64,000 nucleotides of DNA from Halobacillus amylolyticus (GCF_022921115.1 NZ_CP095075.1:2520001-2584000), one strand, 5' to 3'; counted from the stretch's first letter, positions 55,025 through 62,853 are shown. The notes: generated by a model from the letters alone, not told the origin. Translations and numbers: made by a program.

Positions 55025-56236
55025 TTGAAATTAAAGACATTTATAGAATTGAGTAATAAATTTTTCACTGATTATTTCAAATCTATCTTCAAAGGGGTTA
55101 TCACTAAGCAAATTACTCTTCAAGATGAAGGAAACCTTTTATTCCCAAATATTGCCCTTTATACTGAAACAGATGATCACTTTATTTTAGAACTATTTGG
55201 GGCAACCAAAGGCTTTACTAATTTGAACACAAAAAAACATAAAGAGAAATCAACTCAAAGGTATCTATATCAATTTGATACTGAGTCTCATCATAAAGGG
55301 AATGGAGTCTTAAATTTTAATGGGGATAACATAGAAATACGAGACTTTCTTGTCTCAACCCCCTACGATGTTAAAGAATTAGATAGGCGATTTAAATTCC
55401 ATAACAGATGGTCAACAAAATTCATTAAAGAAAGTAGTGAAAATGGAGCTTTAATAAGCTTCGGGGATGATTTTGGTTCGGCTTTTATTGAAAATTGTGT
55501 TCTTGTTAATAGGTTTAATGAATTTTATCGTGTTAAGCAGATTACATCTATGATAATTGTAGATAAGAGCAAATCAGCTCACAAATATAAGCGACTGTTA
55601 AATAGCAAGTTAAAATGGCCTGTTAACTCAACTAATGAACTATATGGGGTAAGATATAAGCAAGGTGAAAAGCTAGAAAAGGAGTTAATTTCTAGCCAAT
55701 TTATTAATACATTTCTTGTTCCTGGTCTAAGAGAAACGACAATTGGAGATTTTTTGAATGAAAACCCTTCTTTTCTAAAAACAGCTTTAACTTGTGAGGG
55801 CTTTTTATATGAGAAGGAGTTTGAGTGGAAGAAAGGAAACCCTGATCCAAGTGAAAAATTTATAAATCCTGATTTTATGGTTAAAAGAAGTGATGGATTT
55901 TATGACATTTGTGATTTAAAAACACCGAAATTAGACAAGGAAAAATTAACTACACGGACCCATAAAAGACGCGGTTTTGTTACTTATATTGATGAAGGGA
56001 CATCTCAGTTAGCAAATTACAAAGAGTATTTTGAGTTTGATCTTAATAAGGAATATGCTCAACAAATATATGATGTAAGGGTAAAAGAACCTTCTTTATA
56101 TTTGATTGTAGGAAACTACGAAAACTTAGATGCAGAAGAGCTTAGAGAAGCCTCGAGGAAATTAAGCAAAGACTTTAAAATTATAGACTTCGACACACTT
56201 AATTCATTATTTTTAAATAAAAGGTTTAATGAATGA
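55025..56236 (+). CDS. Shedu-like anti-phage nuclease (DUF4263, SduA-type)
   Basis: 403-aa protein. The last 150 residues match the DUF4263 PD-(D/E)XK pattern: E264/E266 in GFLYEKEFEW, D283 in NPDFMVKRSDG, then D297-x-K299 in YDICDLKTPK, and a conserved SQLANYKEY (327-335) and PSLYLIVGNY (356-365). The N-terminal 250 residues are a variable, presumably sensing, region without a motif I know. Start is TTG with GGAGGG 8 bases upstream. It stands alone, as Shedu genes do, next to the divergent DUF4297-HerA pair. Single-gene phage defence is known for the family; function here is inferred. Confidence 0.8.
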   Translation: MKLKTFIELSNKFFTDYFKSIFKGVITKQITLQDEGNLLFPNIALYTETDDHFILELFGATKGFTNLNTKKHKEKSTQRYLYQFDTESHHKGNGVLNFNGDNIEIRDFLVSTPYDVKELDRRFKFHNRWSTKFIKESSENGALISFGDDFGSAFIENCVLVNRFNEFYRVKQITSMIIVDKSKSAHKYKRLLNSKLKWPVNSTNELYGVRYKQGEKLEKELISSQFINTFLVPGLRETTIGDFLNENPSFLKTALTCEGFLYEKEFEWKKGNPDPSEKFINPDFMVKRSDGFYDICDLKTPKLDKEKLTTRTHKRRGFVTYIDEGTSQLANYKEYFEFDLNKEYAQQIYDVRVKEPSLYLIVGNYENLDAEELREASRKLSKDFKIIDFDTLNSLFLNKRFNE

Positions 56237-56465
56237 AATAAAATCAACAAACAGCAAATTCTTTTGCAGCAAGATGCGTTAAAGAGCTGTGGTACCAGTC
56301 ACTCATTAAATATTCTTCTTATACAACTCCACCTCAAAAAACCTAAACTCATTTTGTAAACTAGGAATTGATTTGTTGTTTGTCTTGCAAGTGTTTATTG
56401 CTAAACTAAGCTTACTAAATGAGGAAAGCTGATATTCAGCATATTGAAAGAAGGTGTAGTTATTT

Positions 56466-56870
56466 ATGAAGGAAAGGCTCTACGAGAAGCTTAATGACTA
56501 CAAACGTGCCAGGGCTAGACTTCACGAGGCAACCCAAATACAGCTAGAAGACGATATTGTGTATGATGGTGTCATACAACGTTTTAAGTTCACATTTGAG
56601 TTAAGCTGGAAGCTTATGAAGATGTTCTTGGAGTACACAAGGATAACGGAGGTTAGAAGTCCTAGAGAAGCGATAAAAGAATCTTATAGATTTGGATTAA
56701 TTGAAAGTGGAAAACAGTGGATTGATATGATGGTAGACAGAAACAAAACTTCAAATCTTTATAATGAGGAGCAGGCAAAATTAATGTACGAAAAAATTAA
56801 AAGTATTTATAGCCATCTACTCACTAATTTGTGTGATAAGTTGGAAGAAGAAATGTTAAAGTTAGAATGA
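56466..56870 (+). CDS. HI0074-family HEPN protein, orphan and lacking the catalytic His
   Basis: 134-aa all-helical protein of the HI0074 nucleotidyltransferase substrate-binding (HEPN) family: YDGVIQRFKFTFELSWKLMK (33-52), SPREAIKESYRFGLIE (65-80) and WIDMMVDRNKTSNLYNEE (85-102). Family members usually have RNxTSH, the R-x4-H RNase motif; here R92 is kept but the His position is N97. No MNT nucleotidyltransferase gene, normally adjacent, is present on either side. It is therefore probably an inactive remnant or a repurposed protein. ATG with an AAGGTG site. Confidence 0.8.
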   Translation: MKERLYEKLNDYKRARARLHEATQIQLEDDIVYDGVIQRFKFTFELSWKLMKMFLEYTRITEVRSPREAIKESYRFGLIESGKQWIDMMVDRNKTSNLYNEEQAKLMYEKIKSIYSHLLTNLCDKLEEEMLKLE

Positions 56871-56948
56871 TCTTTATGGGAAAAATCATTTAGATGAGGC
56901 CACGGTTCGAATTAGACCATATCTTTTATCTATGTATACTAGGAGCAT

Positions 56949-56980
56949 AAAAGCCCAACCCCTATAGAGGTTGGGCTTTT
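56949..56980. terminator. Bidirectional terminator between HEPN gene and anti-sigma gene
   Basis: AAAAGCCCAACC and GGTTGGGCTTTT form a 12-bp stem with an A-tract on one side and a T-tract on the other, so it can serve both convergent genes. Confidence 0.85.
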
Positions 56981-56992
56981 ATTGTTAATTTC

Positions 56993-58009
56993 TTATTCCA
57001 CTTTGTCTGTGGTTGGTTTATAACCATCCAACTTCGGTTCAAAAACACTGTTATCAATGGGAACATTTATTTCGAGTTTTTCGGTATACAAATAATTCAC
57101 AACCTCATTATCGGCATTGTAAGTTTCATATTTCACTAGTATTCCTGTATCTTTATCTACCCAAAACCGAAATGTTGAAGACTTATGCTTAACTGACGCA
57201 TATTCGTTCAACGTGCCACTGAGGACAACTGTGTTGTGCTCAAGCAATATTTCATTTTGTTTCTCAATTTCCCAATTACTCAAATTCCTAGTATAGTTAG
57301 AGGCAATTTCATAAGGAAAAAGGGAACTCTTTGCTGATCCTATAGGTGGGCGACCTCGATACGACGTTACATTGTTCCCCTGCTCATCTTTACTAAATGC
57401 TTGGTCCATACCAAGTTTTTCTCCACTTATATCAATAAGGTGTCGAACCTTTTCAAATGTTTTGTTTTCACTAGAGACTTCCCAAATGAATTTGTCATTG
57501 TAGTAGTTATACTCAACTTTCTTTTCCCTTTCAGATCCATATCTAGTAACCTTGCTGTATCCTGCAAACGGATTAGACAAGCTTAGTTGATACTCTACAT
57601 CATATGTGGTGTCTGCAATATGATATTTAAATTTTCCCTTAGCAGTTTGGAAGTGACCTACAGAATTAAGCATCTTGGTGAGGATATCTTCTTTAGTCAT
57701 ATCATCGTAATTCTCTTCCTTATCTGGTGGAATATACATAGTCTCAGGTTCTTCAGTGTTTTGGTTTTCTTGCTGCCCTCCATTAAAAACCCCGTTTTGA
57801 GAAGTTATAAAATAGCCTAGCCCAAACAAAGTTAGAAATAAAACACTTAAACTAAGAACAATATTATAAGTCTTAGTGATTTGAAAGATATTTGATGTCT
57901 TTTTCTTCTTAATATGATTAAACACATACTTTTTATTTTCATCCTCAAAATGCATACCTTTAAAAATGGAGTGATCCATTTTTGTCTTTAAATTATTTAG
58001 TTTATTCAA
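56993..58009 (-). CDS. Membrane anti-sigma factor of the adjacent ECF sigma factor
   Basis: 338-aa single-pass membrane protein. About 45 cytoplasmic residues (short helices, K-rich) would hold the sigma factor; a transmembrane helix follows (NIVLSLSVLFLTLFGLGYFI), then an N/E/P-rich linker and a large extracytoplasmic domain with a repeated beta pattern (FKYHIADTTYDVEYQLSLSN, FRFWVDKDTGILVKYETYNA) reminiscent of RseB/LolA-like sensor folds. No zinc-binding ZAS motif is visible in the first 50 residues. Start is TTG with GGAGGGG upstream, overlapping the sigma gene by 8 bases. The role is inferred from the arrangement. Confidence 0.75.
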   Translation of the reverse strand: MNKLNNLKTKMDHSIFKGMHFEDENKKYVFNHIKKKKTSNIFQITKTYNIVLSLSVLFLTLFGLGYFITSQNGVFNGGQQENQNTEEPETMYIPPDKEENYDDMTKEDILTKMLNSVGHFQTAKGKFKYHIADTTYDVEYQLSLSNPFAGYSKVTRYGSEREKKVEYNYYNDKFIWEVSSENKTFEKVRHLIDISGEKLGMDQAFSKDEQGNNVTSYRGRPPIGSAKSSLFPYEIASNYTRNLSNWEIEKQNEILLEHNTVVLSGTLNEYASVKHKSSTFRFWVDKDTGILVKYETYNADNEVVNYLYTEKLEINVPIDNSVFEPKLDGYKPTTDKVE

Positions 58010-58568
58010 GCTTATCCCCTCCAAGAACTTTCTTAAGCTTCTGTCTTGCCTGGTAGAGTCTTGATTTAACAGTATTTTGATTGGTTTTTATTAGATGTGA
58101 AATTTCTCTAATATTTAAGTCTTCATAATAATGCAAGATGACCACTTCGCGTAGTTTGACGGGTAATTCTAAAACCTTTATCGATATAAAATGGTTTTCC
58201 TCGTTCTTTAACAAATTCGTTTCGGGCGATGAACTTCTGTTTTTTTCTTTATAAATGAACGTATCTAGCAATAATATATTTTTCAGGGACCAACTTTTTA
58301 GTACATCTTTGCATTTATTAATCGTTATTCTATACATCCAGGTTTTGTAGGATGAATCGTGTCGAAAAGTCTCTATCTTTTTATAACATTTAATAAAAAC
58401 CTCTTGGGCGACATCCTCGGCCATTTGCTTATCTTTAACATATGTATAAGCAAGTCGAATTACACTGTCCCCATACTCGTCCATTAACGAGCTGATAACT
58501 CTATCTTTATCCAAATTGTCAGTTGATTCTTGTTCATAAATAATTGCCTTTTCTGATTTATCAAGCAA
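58002..58568 (-). CDS. ECF-family RNA polymerase sigma factor
   Basis: 188-aa extracytoplasmic-function sigma factor with only regions 2 and 4. Region 2: GDSVIRLAYTYVKDKQMAED, VAQEVFIKCYKKIETFR and TWMYRITINKCKDVLKSW. Region 4: LPVKLREVVILHYYEDLNIR and TNQNTVKSRLYQARQKLKKV. It resembles the SigV/SigW/SigM group but I cannot name the orthologue. Start is TTG with GGGGAG 7 bases upstream. Coupled to the anti-sigma gene. The cell-envelope genes further right (secreted protein, UppP-like) could be targets, by inference only. Confidence 0.85.
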   Translation of the reverse strand: MLDKSEKAIIYEQESTDNLDKDRVISSLMDEYGDSVIRLAYTYVKDKQMAEDVAQEVFIKCYKKIETFRHDSSYKTWMYRITINKCKDVLKSWSLKNILLLDTFIYKEKNRSSSPETNLLKNEENHFISIKVLELPVKLREVVILHYYEDLNIREISHLIKTNQNTVKSRLYQARQKLKKVLGGDKLE

Positions 58569-59020
58569 TCGCTTTCTCCCCTTTTTCAGCCTTTTTAGTG
58601 TTAAATCCCTAATGTTAACTTTTTAGACGAAGCAACTTGCATAACAGTTGTAATTTAAATTAAAGTTTTCATCAAACAGCAGGTGTTAAAAATTAGACTG
58701 AGAAGGCGTTCCTTAAAAAATGAAAAGTGCTTAACTTAAATAGTAATCGGGAGGAGGGTATAATAATAAGATAAATGGTAGAAGGGTGATTAACTCACAT
58801 AAAGTTAGACAGTTTGTTAATTTATCTTCAGCAATAGGGCCATATTCTGGAATAACGTATTGTGCAAATGAGGGAAATTTGAAATAATTGGTATTAAGAA
58901 ATAGGGTTAGTTTTAATTGAAAGTTAAAACTTTTTAATCTTGATCTCGTCTCACATTATAAAGGAGTTCTTTAATAAAATGTAGAAGGGCTACTTAGTTA
59001 TTAAAGGAAGGGGTTTGGAA
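58569..59020. other. Intergenic region upstream of the sigma factor and secreted-protein genes
   Basis: 452 AT-rich bases without a gene. It must hold divergent promoters for the sigma operon and the secreted-protein gene. The recognisable feature is one full copy of the GGGCCA-type intergenic repeat at 58837-58906. Confidence 0.5.
58837..58906 (+). repeat. Intergenic GGGCCA repeat, full-length copy 1
   Basis: About 70 bases that align without gaps to 61137-61206. Both start GGGCCA, contain TGGAATAA near position 11, then the shared GGAAATTTGAAATAATTG, and end with TTAAG and AGGG. It lies upstream of a + strand gene. Confidence 0.7.
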
Positions 59021-59536
59021 ATGAAAAAAGCAGCAGCAGTGCTATTTGCAATCTTTCTTTTTATGGTCAATCAATCGTCTTTTGCCTTTCCGGTAGAAAC
59101 TAATTACTCTGGTAAACAAGGTAAAGAGCAAAATCATTCACAAGTTTGGGTAAAAGATTATGACACAGAAATCCAGGTTATAGCACCTCAGACGAAAAAC
59201 CAAAAAGAAATTACTAAACAAGAAGAAGTTGTGGAGATAATTAACACTATAAACTCTGCATATGATGTCAAAACTAATCCCGAACAACGCATTAAGTTAG
59301 GTGTATTGAAGTTCAATGAACTCGATGCTATACAGGTTTATCTTTCCAAAGACAAGTCATCAGTTTACCTACACTCTGATAAGGGTGCAAAGGTAATTAC
59401 ATCAAAAGACTTTTATCAATTATTTCAACCATCAATAGAAGCTGAACCTCTTCCACCAGGATATGAACCTAAAGCTTTTCCTCCATTACCAAAAGGAGAG
59501 GGATTAGATTCAGAAGACGTAGAAAAGTTGAATTGA
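59021..59536 (+). CDS. Small secreted protein of unknown function
   Basis: 171-aa protein. Residues 1-24 are a signal peptide (KK, AAAVLFAIFLFMVNQ, cleavage near SFAF). The mature part is hydrophilic, with a Q/K-rich segment, a region EEVVEIINTINSAYDVKTNP that could be helical, and a proline-rich tail (PLPPGYEPKAFPPLPKGEG). No Cys, so it is not a lipoprotein. Start is the ATG with GGAAGGGG upstream, two codons into a slightly longer frame. I do not recognise the family. Confidence 0.7.
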   Translation: MKKAAAVLFAIFLFMVNQSSFAFPVETNYSGKQGKEQNHSQVWVKDYDTEIQVIAPQTKNQKEITKQEEVVEIINTINSAYDVKTNPEQRIKLGVLKFNELDAIQVYLSKDKSSVYLHSDKGAKVITSKDFYQLFQPSIEAEPLPPGYEPKAFPPLPKGEGLDSEDVEKLN

Positions 59537-59603
59537 TCTTTCCTCAATAAAGGGCGCTTTTCTTTAATAAAGATCAGCGTCTAAATTTCGTTTGTAGGGC
59601 CAT
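59535..59603 (+). repeat. GGGCGC hairpin plus short GGGCCA copy
   Basis: GATCTTT and AAAGATC (59535-59541, 59569-59575) enclose GGGCGCTTTTC. Twenty-odd bases later GGGCCATTTTGCGGAATAA (59597 on) matches the beginning of the intergenic repeat. It sits between the secreted-protein stop and the next small gene. Confidence 0.5.
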
Positions 59604-59641
59604 TTTGCGGAATAAAACATAAAACTTTTAGGGGTGATAAA

Positions 59642-59833
59642 ATGGGCAGAGATAACGAAACACCTGAAGAAAGAAGAGAGAGGCTAAGACAAAAAGAATT
59701 AAACAATCCTTCCAGTAGTACACACGGGAGCGTTCTTTCTGATTTAGTCGGTGGTTTAGGATGGAAAGGTACTGGAATACTTATTCTTGTATTAATATTA
59801 GCTGTTATAATATATGCCATTTTCTTCCGCTAA
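59642..59833 (+). CDS. Small membrane protein, DUF6366-like
   Basis: 63-aa protein: a charged N-terminus (ETPEERRERLRQKELNN), a linker, then a Gly-rich turn (LVGGLGWKG) and one C-terminal transmembrane helix (ILILVLILAVIIYAIFF). This matches the small Bacillaceae proteins I associate with DUF6366. ATG with AGGGGTG upstream. A terminator follows directly. Confidence 0.7.
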   Translation: MGRDNETPEERRERLRQKELNNPSSSTHGSVLSDLVGGLGWKGTGILILVLILAVIIYAIFFR

Positions 59834-59834
59834 A

Positions 59835-59870
59835 GGGGCGCAATTCTTGAACAAAGGATTGCGCTTTTAT
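59835..59870 (+). terminator. Terminator after the DUF6366-like gene
   Basis: GCGCAAT and ATTGCGC form a 7-bp stem followed by TTTTATT. The stem starts with the GGGGCGC module shared with other terminators in this region. Confidence 0.65.
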
Positions 59871-60066
59871 TAATTTATCGGGCCAAATGTGGAGTAACGC
59901 TTAATAAGTAATTTGGATATTTATGTTAAAATATATTGAGGTTACCAGGAACTGTACTTAACCAACCTAGGTGAAGTTAAAAAGCTAATACGCTCGGGGG
60001 ACATATATGGTTTGTAGTTGGAAAACTTGCTCTGCAGATATCAAAAATTAAGTAGGATTAGTTAGG

Positions 60067-60171
60067 GTGATTTTTATTGAATTAATTATTAACGTATTAC
60101 TTGGTGTTGGTATTGTTATATTCTTATTATTTTCCTTTGTGGCCTATGTTACTTTTAAAGATAGAAAATAA
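60067..60171 (+). CDS. Possible 34-aa single-pass membrane peptide
   Basis: GTG-started frame beginning IFIELIINVLLGVGIVIFLL and ending FVAYVTFKDRK: one hydrophobic helix with a basic cytoplasmic tail, the look of a small bacterial membrane protein. The ribosome binding site is weak (AGGATTAG at some distance). It could also be non-coding. Confidence 0.35.
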   Translation: MIFIELIINVLLGVGIVIFLLFSFVAYVTFKDRK

Positions 60172-60233
60172 AAATACGGGACTACAAAAACAAGAAGAAT
60201 AGAGCTAGTAATATGAACTAAGGGGAAATTGCA

Positions 60234-61046
60234 ATGCAGGATTTATGGTTATTATTAAAGTATATATTTTTAGGTTTATTTCAAGGTTTTACGGAACCTA
60301 TTCCCATTTCATCCAGTGGCCATCTTGTTATTCTTCAAGAATTGATTGATATGGAAAATAAAGGATTAGACTTCCTAATCCTTGTAAACTTTGGATCATT
60401 GATCGCTGTGCTAATAATTTATCGCAACGATATTATGAGATTAATACAGAATGGAATAGGATATATTTTATCGCGAGATTCCAAACTGAAGGATGACTTT
60501 TACTTTATTATTTACTTAATTATCGGAACAATTCCAGCAGGTGTACTTGGAATTTTATTTGGGGATTTTATAGAAGCAGAACTTAATGAAGTGTGGATTG
60601 TTGGAGTTACGTTGCTTATTACAGGTCTTGCTTTATGGATCATCCGAGATCTTAGAGGAAATAAAAATGAAGGGAGTCTCACCTGGAAGGATGCTCTGTT
60701 AGTGGGGTTAGCTCAAGGGGTGGCTTTGATACCGGGGATTAGCCGTTCAGGGGCTACGATTGTCGCAGCTATGTTATTAGGAATGAAACAAGAAACAGCC
60801 CTTCGTTTTTCTTTCCTTTTATACATCCCTGTAAGCTTAGGAACTATGATTCTTTCTATTGACACATTCATAGAAAGGAATTTGTCACAAGTCTGGGCTT
60901 TATACACTATTGCTTTTATCGCTTCTATAATCGCATCGTACGGAGCACTAAAATGGTTTATGAATATAATGGCTCAGGGTAAGCTGAAGTATTTTTCCTT
61001 TTACTGTTTTATCATAGGTGGACTCGTGCTACTGTTCATATCATAA
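60234..61046 (+). CDS. uppP: Undecaprenyl-diphosphatase (UppP/BacA family)
   Basis: 270-aa polytopic membrane enzyme that dephosphorylates undecaprenyl diphosphate to recycle the lipid carrier for cell-wall synthesis and give bacitracin tolerance. The E-rich motif [18 protein letters not shown] (18-35) and the PGISRSGAT motif (near 170) with catalytic Ser/Arg are intact. About eight hydrophobic segments. It may be a second copy besides a chromosomal housekeeping gene. ATG with AGGGGAA upstream. Confidence 0.9.
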   Translation: MQDLWLLLKYIFLGLFQGFTEPIPISSSGHLVILQELIDMENKGLDFLILVNFGSLIAVLIIYRNDIMRLIQNGIGYILSRDSKLKDDFYFIIYLIIGTIPAGVLGILFGDFIEAELNEVWIVGVTLLITGLALWIIRDLRGNKNEGSLTWKDALLVGLAQGVALIPGISRSGATIVAAMLLGMKQETALRFSFLLYIPVSLGTMILSIDTFIERNLSQVWALYTIAFIASIIASYGALKWFMNIMAQGKLKYFSFYCFIIGGLVLLFIS

Positions 61047-61096
61047 CCAATTTATTATTTAAATCTCAGTACATAGTAGTTGTGTTATTAAAGAAT

Positions 61097-61129
61097 AGGG
61101 CGCGTTTATCAAATAACGTGTCCTTTTTA
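61097..61129 (+). terminator. Terminator after uppP-like gene
   Basis: AGGGCGCGTT and AACGTGTCCT form a 10-bp stem counting G-U pairs, followed by TTTT. Nearly the same sequence recurs at 61591-61625. Confidence 0.6.
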
Positions 61130-61136
61130 CATTTAA

Positions 61137-61206
61137 GGGCCAGATAATGGAATAATTTCTTGTGACAAATATGGAAATTTGAAATAATTGTTGTTAAGTT
61201 AAAGGG
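61137..61206 (+). repeat. Intergenic GGGCCA repeat, full-length copy 2
   Basis: Aligns along 70 bases with 58837-58906, sharing TGGAATAA, TTGTG, GGAAATTTGAAATAATTG and TTAAG. It starts 8 bases after the T-run of a GGGCGC terminator and precedes a small membrane protein gene. Confidence 0.7.
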
Positions 61207-61234
61207 CAGGATTGTCTAAGATAGAAATTGTTTA

Positions 61235-61459
61235 ATGGGGGTGTTATTTATAGAAAGAGATACAGAAAAGCAAATATTAGAGGAATTAAAAAACATAAAT
61301 CAATCTTTACAGGATATTAACGAAGGGAACAATGATGAAAAGTCACCTCTAATTTTTGATATTGTAAAGTCTCTGCTGATAGGAGTTCTAATTGTAGGCC
61401 CTGCCATTGCAGTAGTGATGGTGTTTTTCCAAGTATTAGGAATTTGGATGTTCAATTAA
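61235..61459 (+). CDS. Small membrane protein of unknown function
   Basis: Up to 74 aa: a charged helical N-terminus (ERDTEKQILEELKNINQSL) that could form a coiled coil, then a hydrophobic C-terminus (LLIGVLIVGPAIAVVMVFFQ, then VLGIWMF). Two candidate starts exist. ATG 61235 has no ribosome binding site, whereas GGGGGTG points to an ATA codon at 61250, which would start directly at ERDTEKQ. The start is therefore unresolved. Confidence 0.6.
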   Translation: MGVLFIERDTEKQILEELKNINQSLQDINEGNNDEKSPLIFDIVKSLLIGVLIVGPAIAVVMVFFQVLGIWMFN

Positions 61460-61777
61460 GGGGCGCCAAAAGAACCAGAGGGCTAGTGCATTAATGTGTA
61501 TAATTCCATCGGTATTTATATTCTTTGTTTCAATTTATACTTTAATAAGCTAATAGGTATTCTTTTGCCACATAATCAATGTTCCGTAATAGGGGCGCGT
61601 TTATCGAATAACGCCTTCCTTTTTACATTTAAGGGCCAGATTGTTGAAGATCGGAAAGGATATTATTCAGGAAGCTGAAGTTGAAATTATACAAATGTTA
61701 TTCAATTGACAGATATTTAGTTGGTCTGGAAAAGATAACGATTAATAAGAATATTTTGTCGTCTAAGACATCTCTTA
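61460..61777. other. Intergenic region with a repeat unit, no gene seen
   Basis: 318 bases. GGGGCGCC follows the preceding stop directly. A second GGGCGC hairpin and GGGCCA copy occupy 61591-61650. The remaining sequence is AT-rich and contains no frame with a ribosome binding site. Confidence 0.5.
61591..61650 (+). repeat. GGGCGC hairpin terminator plus short GGGCCA copy
   Basis: AGGGGCGCGTT (61591) pairs imperfectly with AACGCCTTCCT (61610) and is followed by TTTTT. ACATTTAAGGGCCAGATTGT then matches the region 61129-61148 almost base for base before the two diverge. Confidence 0.6.
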
Positions 61778-62476
61778 TTGAAGGGGGTCAGATCAATTAC
61801 TATTTATAGAGGTGACTCGATTTATATACGACCAATGGAAACAGGGGACATTGATTCACTACTTGATCTCCGAATTAACAACCGCAGTTTTTTTGAACAA
61901 TTTGAAACAAAGCCACCTGAATCTCATTACACCACTGAAGGGCAAGAATCGGTCATAAAAGAACTGGAACAGGATTGGAAAAGTGAAGTTCGCTTTGGAT
62001 TCGGGATTTTTCTAAATAAAACAGATCAGCTTATAGGGAGAACGACTCTTGGAAATGTTGTAAGAGGTCCACTTCAAAGTTGCTATATTGAGTACTATAC
62101 CGACCAACAATACAACGGTAACGGGTACACCTCCGAAGGAGTACAACTAATAGTACAATTTGCATTCAAAAAAGCCAAATTACATCGTATAGAAGCAGCA
62201 GTTAAACCTAATAATTTGGCATCAATGCGTATATTAGAGAAGGTTGGATTTAAATACGAGGGGGTAGCTAGGGAGTATCTAAGAATAAATAATCATTGGG
62301 AAGATCATTGTAAATATGCCTTAATTGAATCAGATTACTTTTCAAAACCGTCATACTTAGCTAGTCAGTCCAACAGTACAAACGAGTTAATAGCTGCTAT
62401 GAAAAAGTCTGTTAACACAAACTACAAAAAAGAGTTGCAAAGGTATATCGAAGCACATAAAAAACCTAAATTATAA
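61778..62476 (+). CDS. GNAT-family N-acetyltransferase (RimJ-like)
   Basis: About 230-aa acetyltransferase. YIRPMETGDIDSLLDLRINN at the start, acetyl-CoA-binding QQYNGNGYTSEGVQLIVQFA and AAVKPNNLASMRILEKVGFK are the classic RimJ/RimL pattern (protein N-terminal or small-molecule acetylation). A lysine-rich C-terminal extension of 50 residues is unusual. The listed start is TTG 61778, but GGGGG of the ribosome binding site lies downstream of it and points to an ATT at 61796, so the true start may be a rare codon. Confidence 0.8.
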   Translation: MKGVRSITIYRGDSIYIRPMETGDIDSLLDLRINNRSFFEQFETKPPESHYTTEGQESVIKELEQDWKSEVRFGFGIFLNKTDQLIGRTTLGNVVRGPLQSCYIEYYTDQQYNGNGYTSEGVQLIVQFAFKKAKLHRIEAAVKPNNLASMRILEKVGFKYEGVAREYLRINNHWEDHCKYALIESDYFSKPSYLASQSNSTNELIAAMKKSVNTNYKKELQRYIEAHKKPKL

Positions 62477-62546
62477 AAATAAAAAAATCGTTATGAGCTT
62501 TTTTATTGAAGTGATATTCATACGATACCGCCGGTGCTCCATTTAA

Positions 62547-62780
62547 TTACTTATTAGGATATAATAATCGTTCTGTATCCTTTATAAGGTCAGTCGGATT
62601 GATATTTAATGCGTTGGCTAAATTAAATATAGTAACGATAGTTGGATTTCTTTTACCTCTTTCTAACAAACTAATATAAGTCCTATCTAAATCGCTAAGT
62701 TGTGCTAATTTTTCTTGTGATAAGGATTGTTCTCGTCTTATTATCTTCAGAGAATGACCAAAAGCTTTTTCAATTTCCAT
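62547..62780 (-). CDS. XRE-family regulator, controller-protein-like
   Basis: 77-aa single-domain helix-turn-helix protein: IIRREQSLSQEKLAQLSDLD, RTYISLLERGKRNPTIVTIF and LANALNINPTDLI. The size and the RTYISLLERGKRNP recognition-helix pattern resemble controller (C) proteins of restriction-modification systems and small XRE repressors. ATG with GGAGGAAAC upstream. It is divergent from an unknown gene, with a palindrome between them that could be its operator. Confidence 0.8.
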   Translation of the reverse strand: MEIEKAFGHSLKIIRREQSLSQEKLAQLSDLDRTYISLLERGKRNPTIVTIFNLANALNINPTDLIKDTERLLYPNK

Positions 62781-62833
62781 TATGTTTCCTCCACAATTTC
62801 TTTAAGTTCATACTCAAAGAATTGAGGGGCTGA

Positions 62834-62853
62834 GTCTACGGACTATAGTCTAC
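62834..62853. promoter_or_regulatory. Operator-like palindrome between the XRE gene and the 175-aa gene
   Basis: GTCTACGGACTATAGTCTAC contains the perfect palindrome GACTATAGTC (62841-62850) and a repeated GTCTAC. The minus-strand reading GACTATAGTCCGTAGACT resembles the C-box pattern of controller proteins as I recall it. It lies about 55 bases from the XRE start and 80 from the facing gene. Confidence 0.55.

Larger units (their letters stand above)
59834..60233. other. Intergenic region with repeat units and a possible 34-aa membrane peptide
   Basis: 400 bases. It begins with the hairpin terminator of the small membrane protein and a shortened GGGCCA copy (59880). The second half holds the 34-codon frame listed separately, and the region ends at the UppP-like gene start. 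No other convincing gene. Confidence 0.5.

Noticed and set aside
56871..56950. Remnant of the missing MNT nucleotidyltransferase after the HEPN gene
   Set aside because: The short open stretch after the stop (LYGKNHLDEATVRI) lacks the GSxARG...DxD pattern and ends at the terminator.
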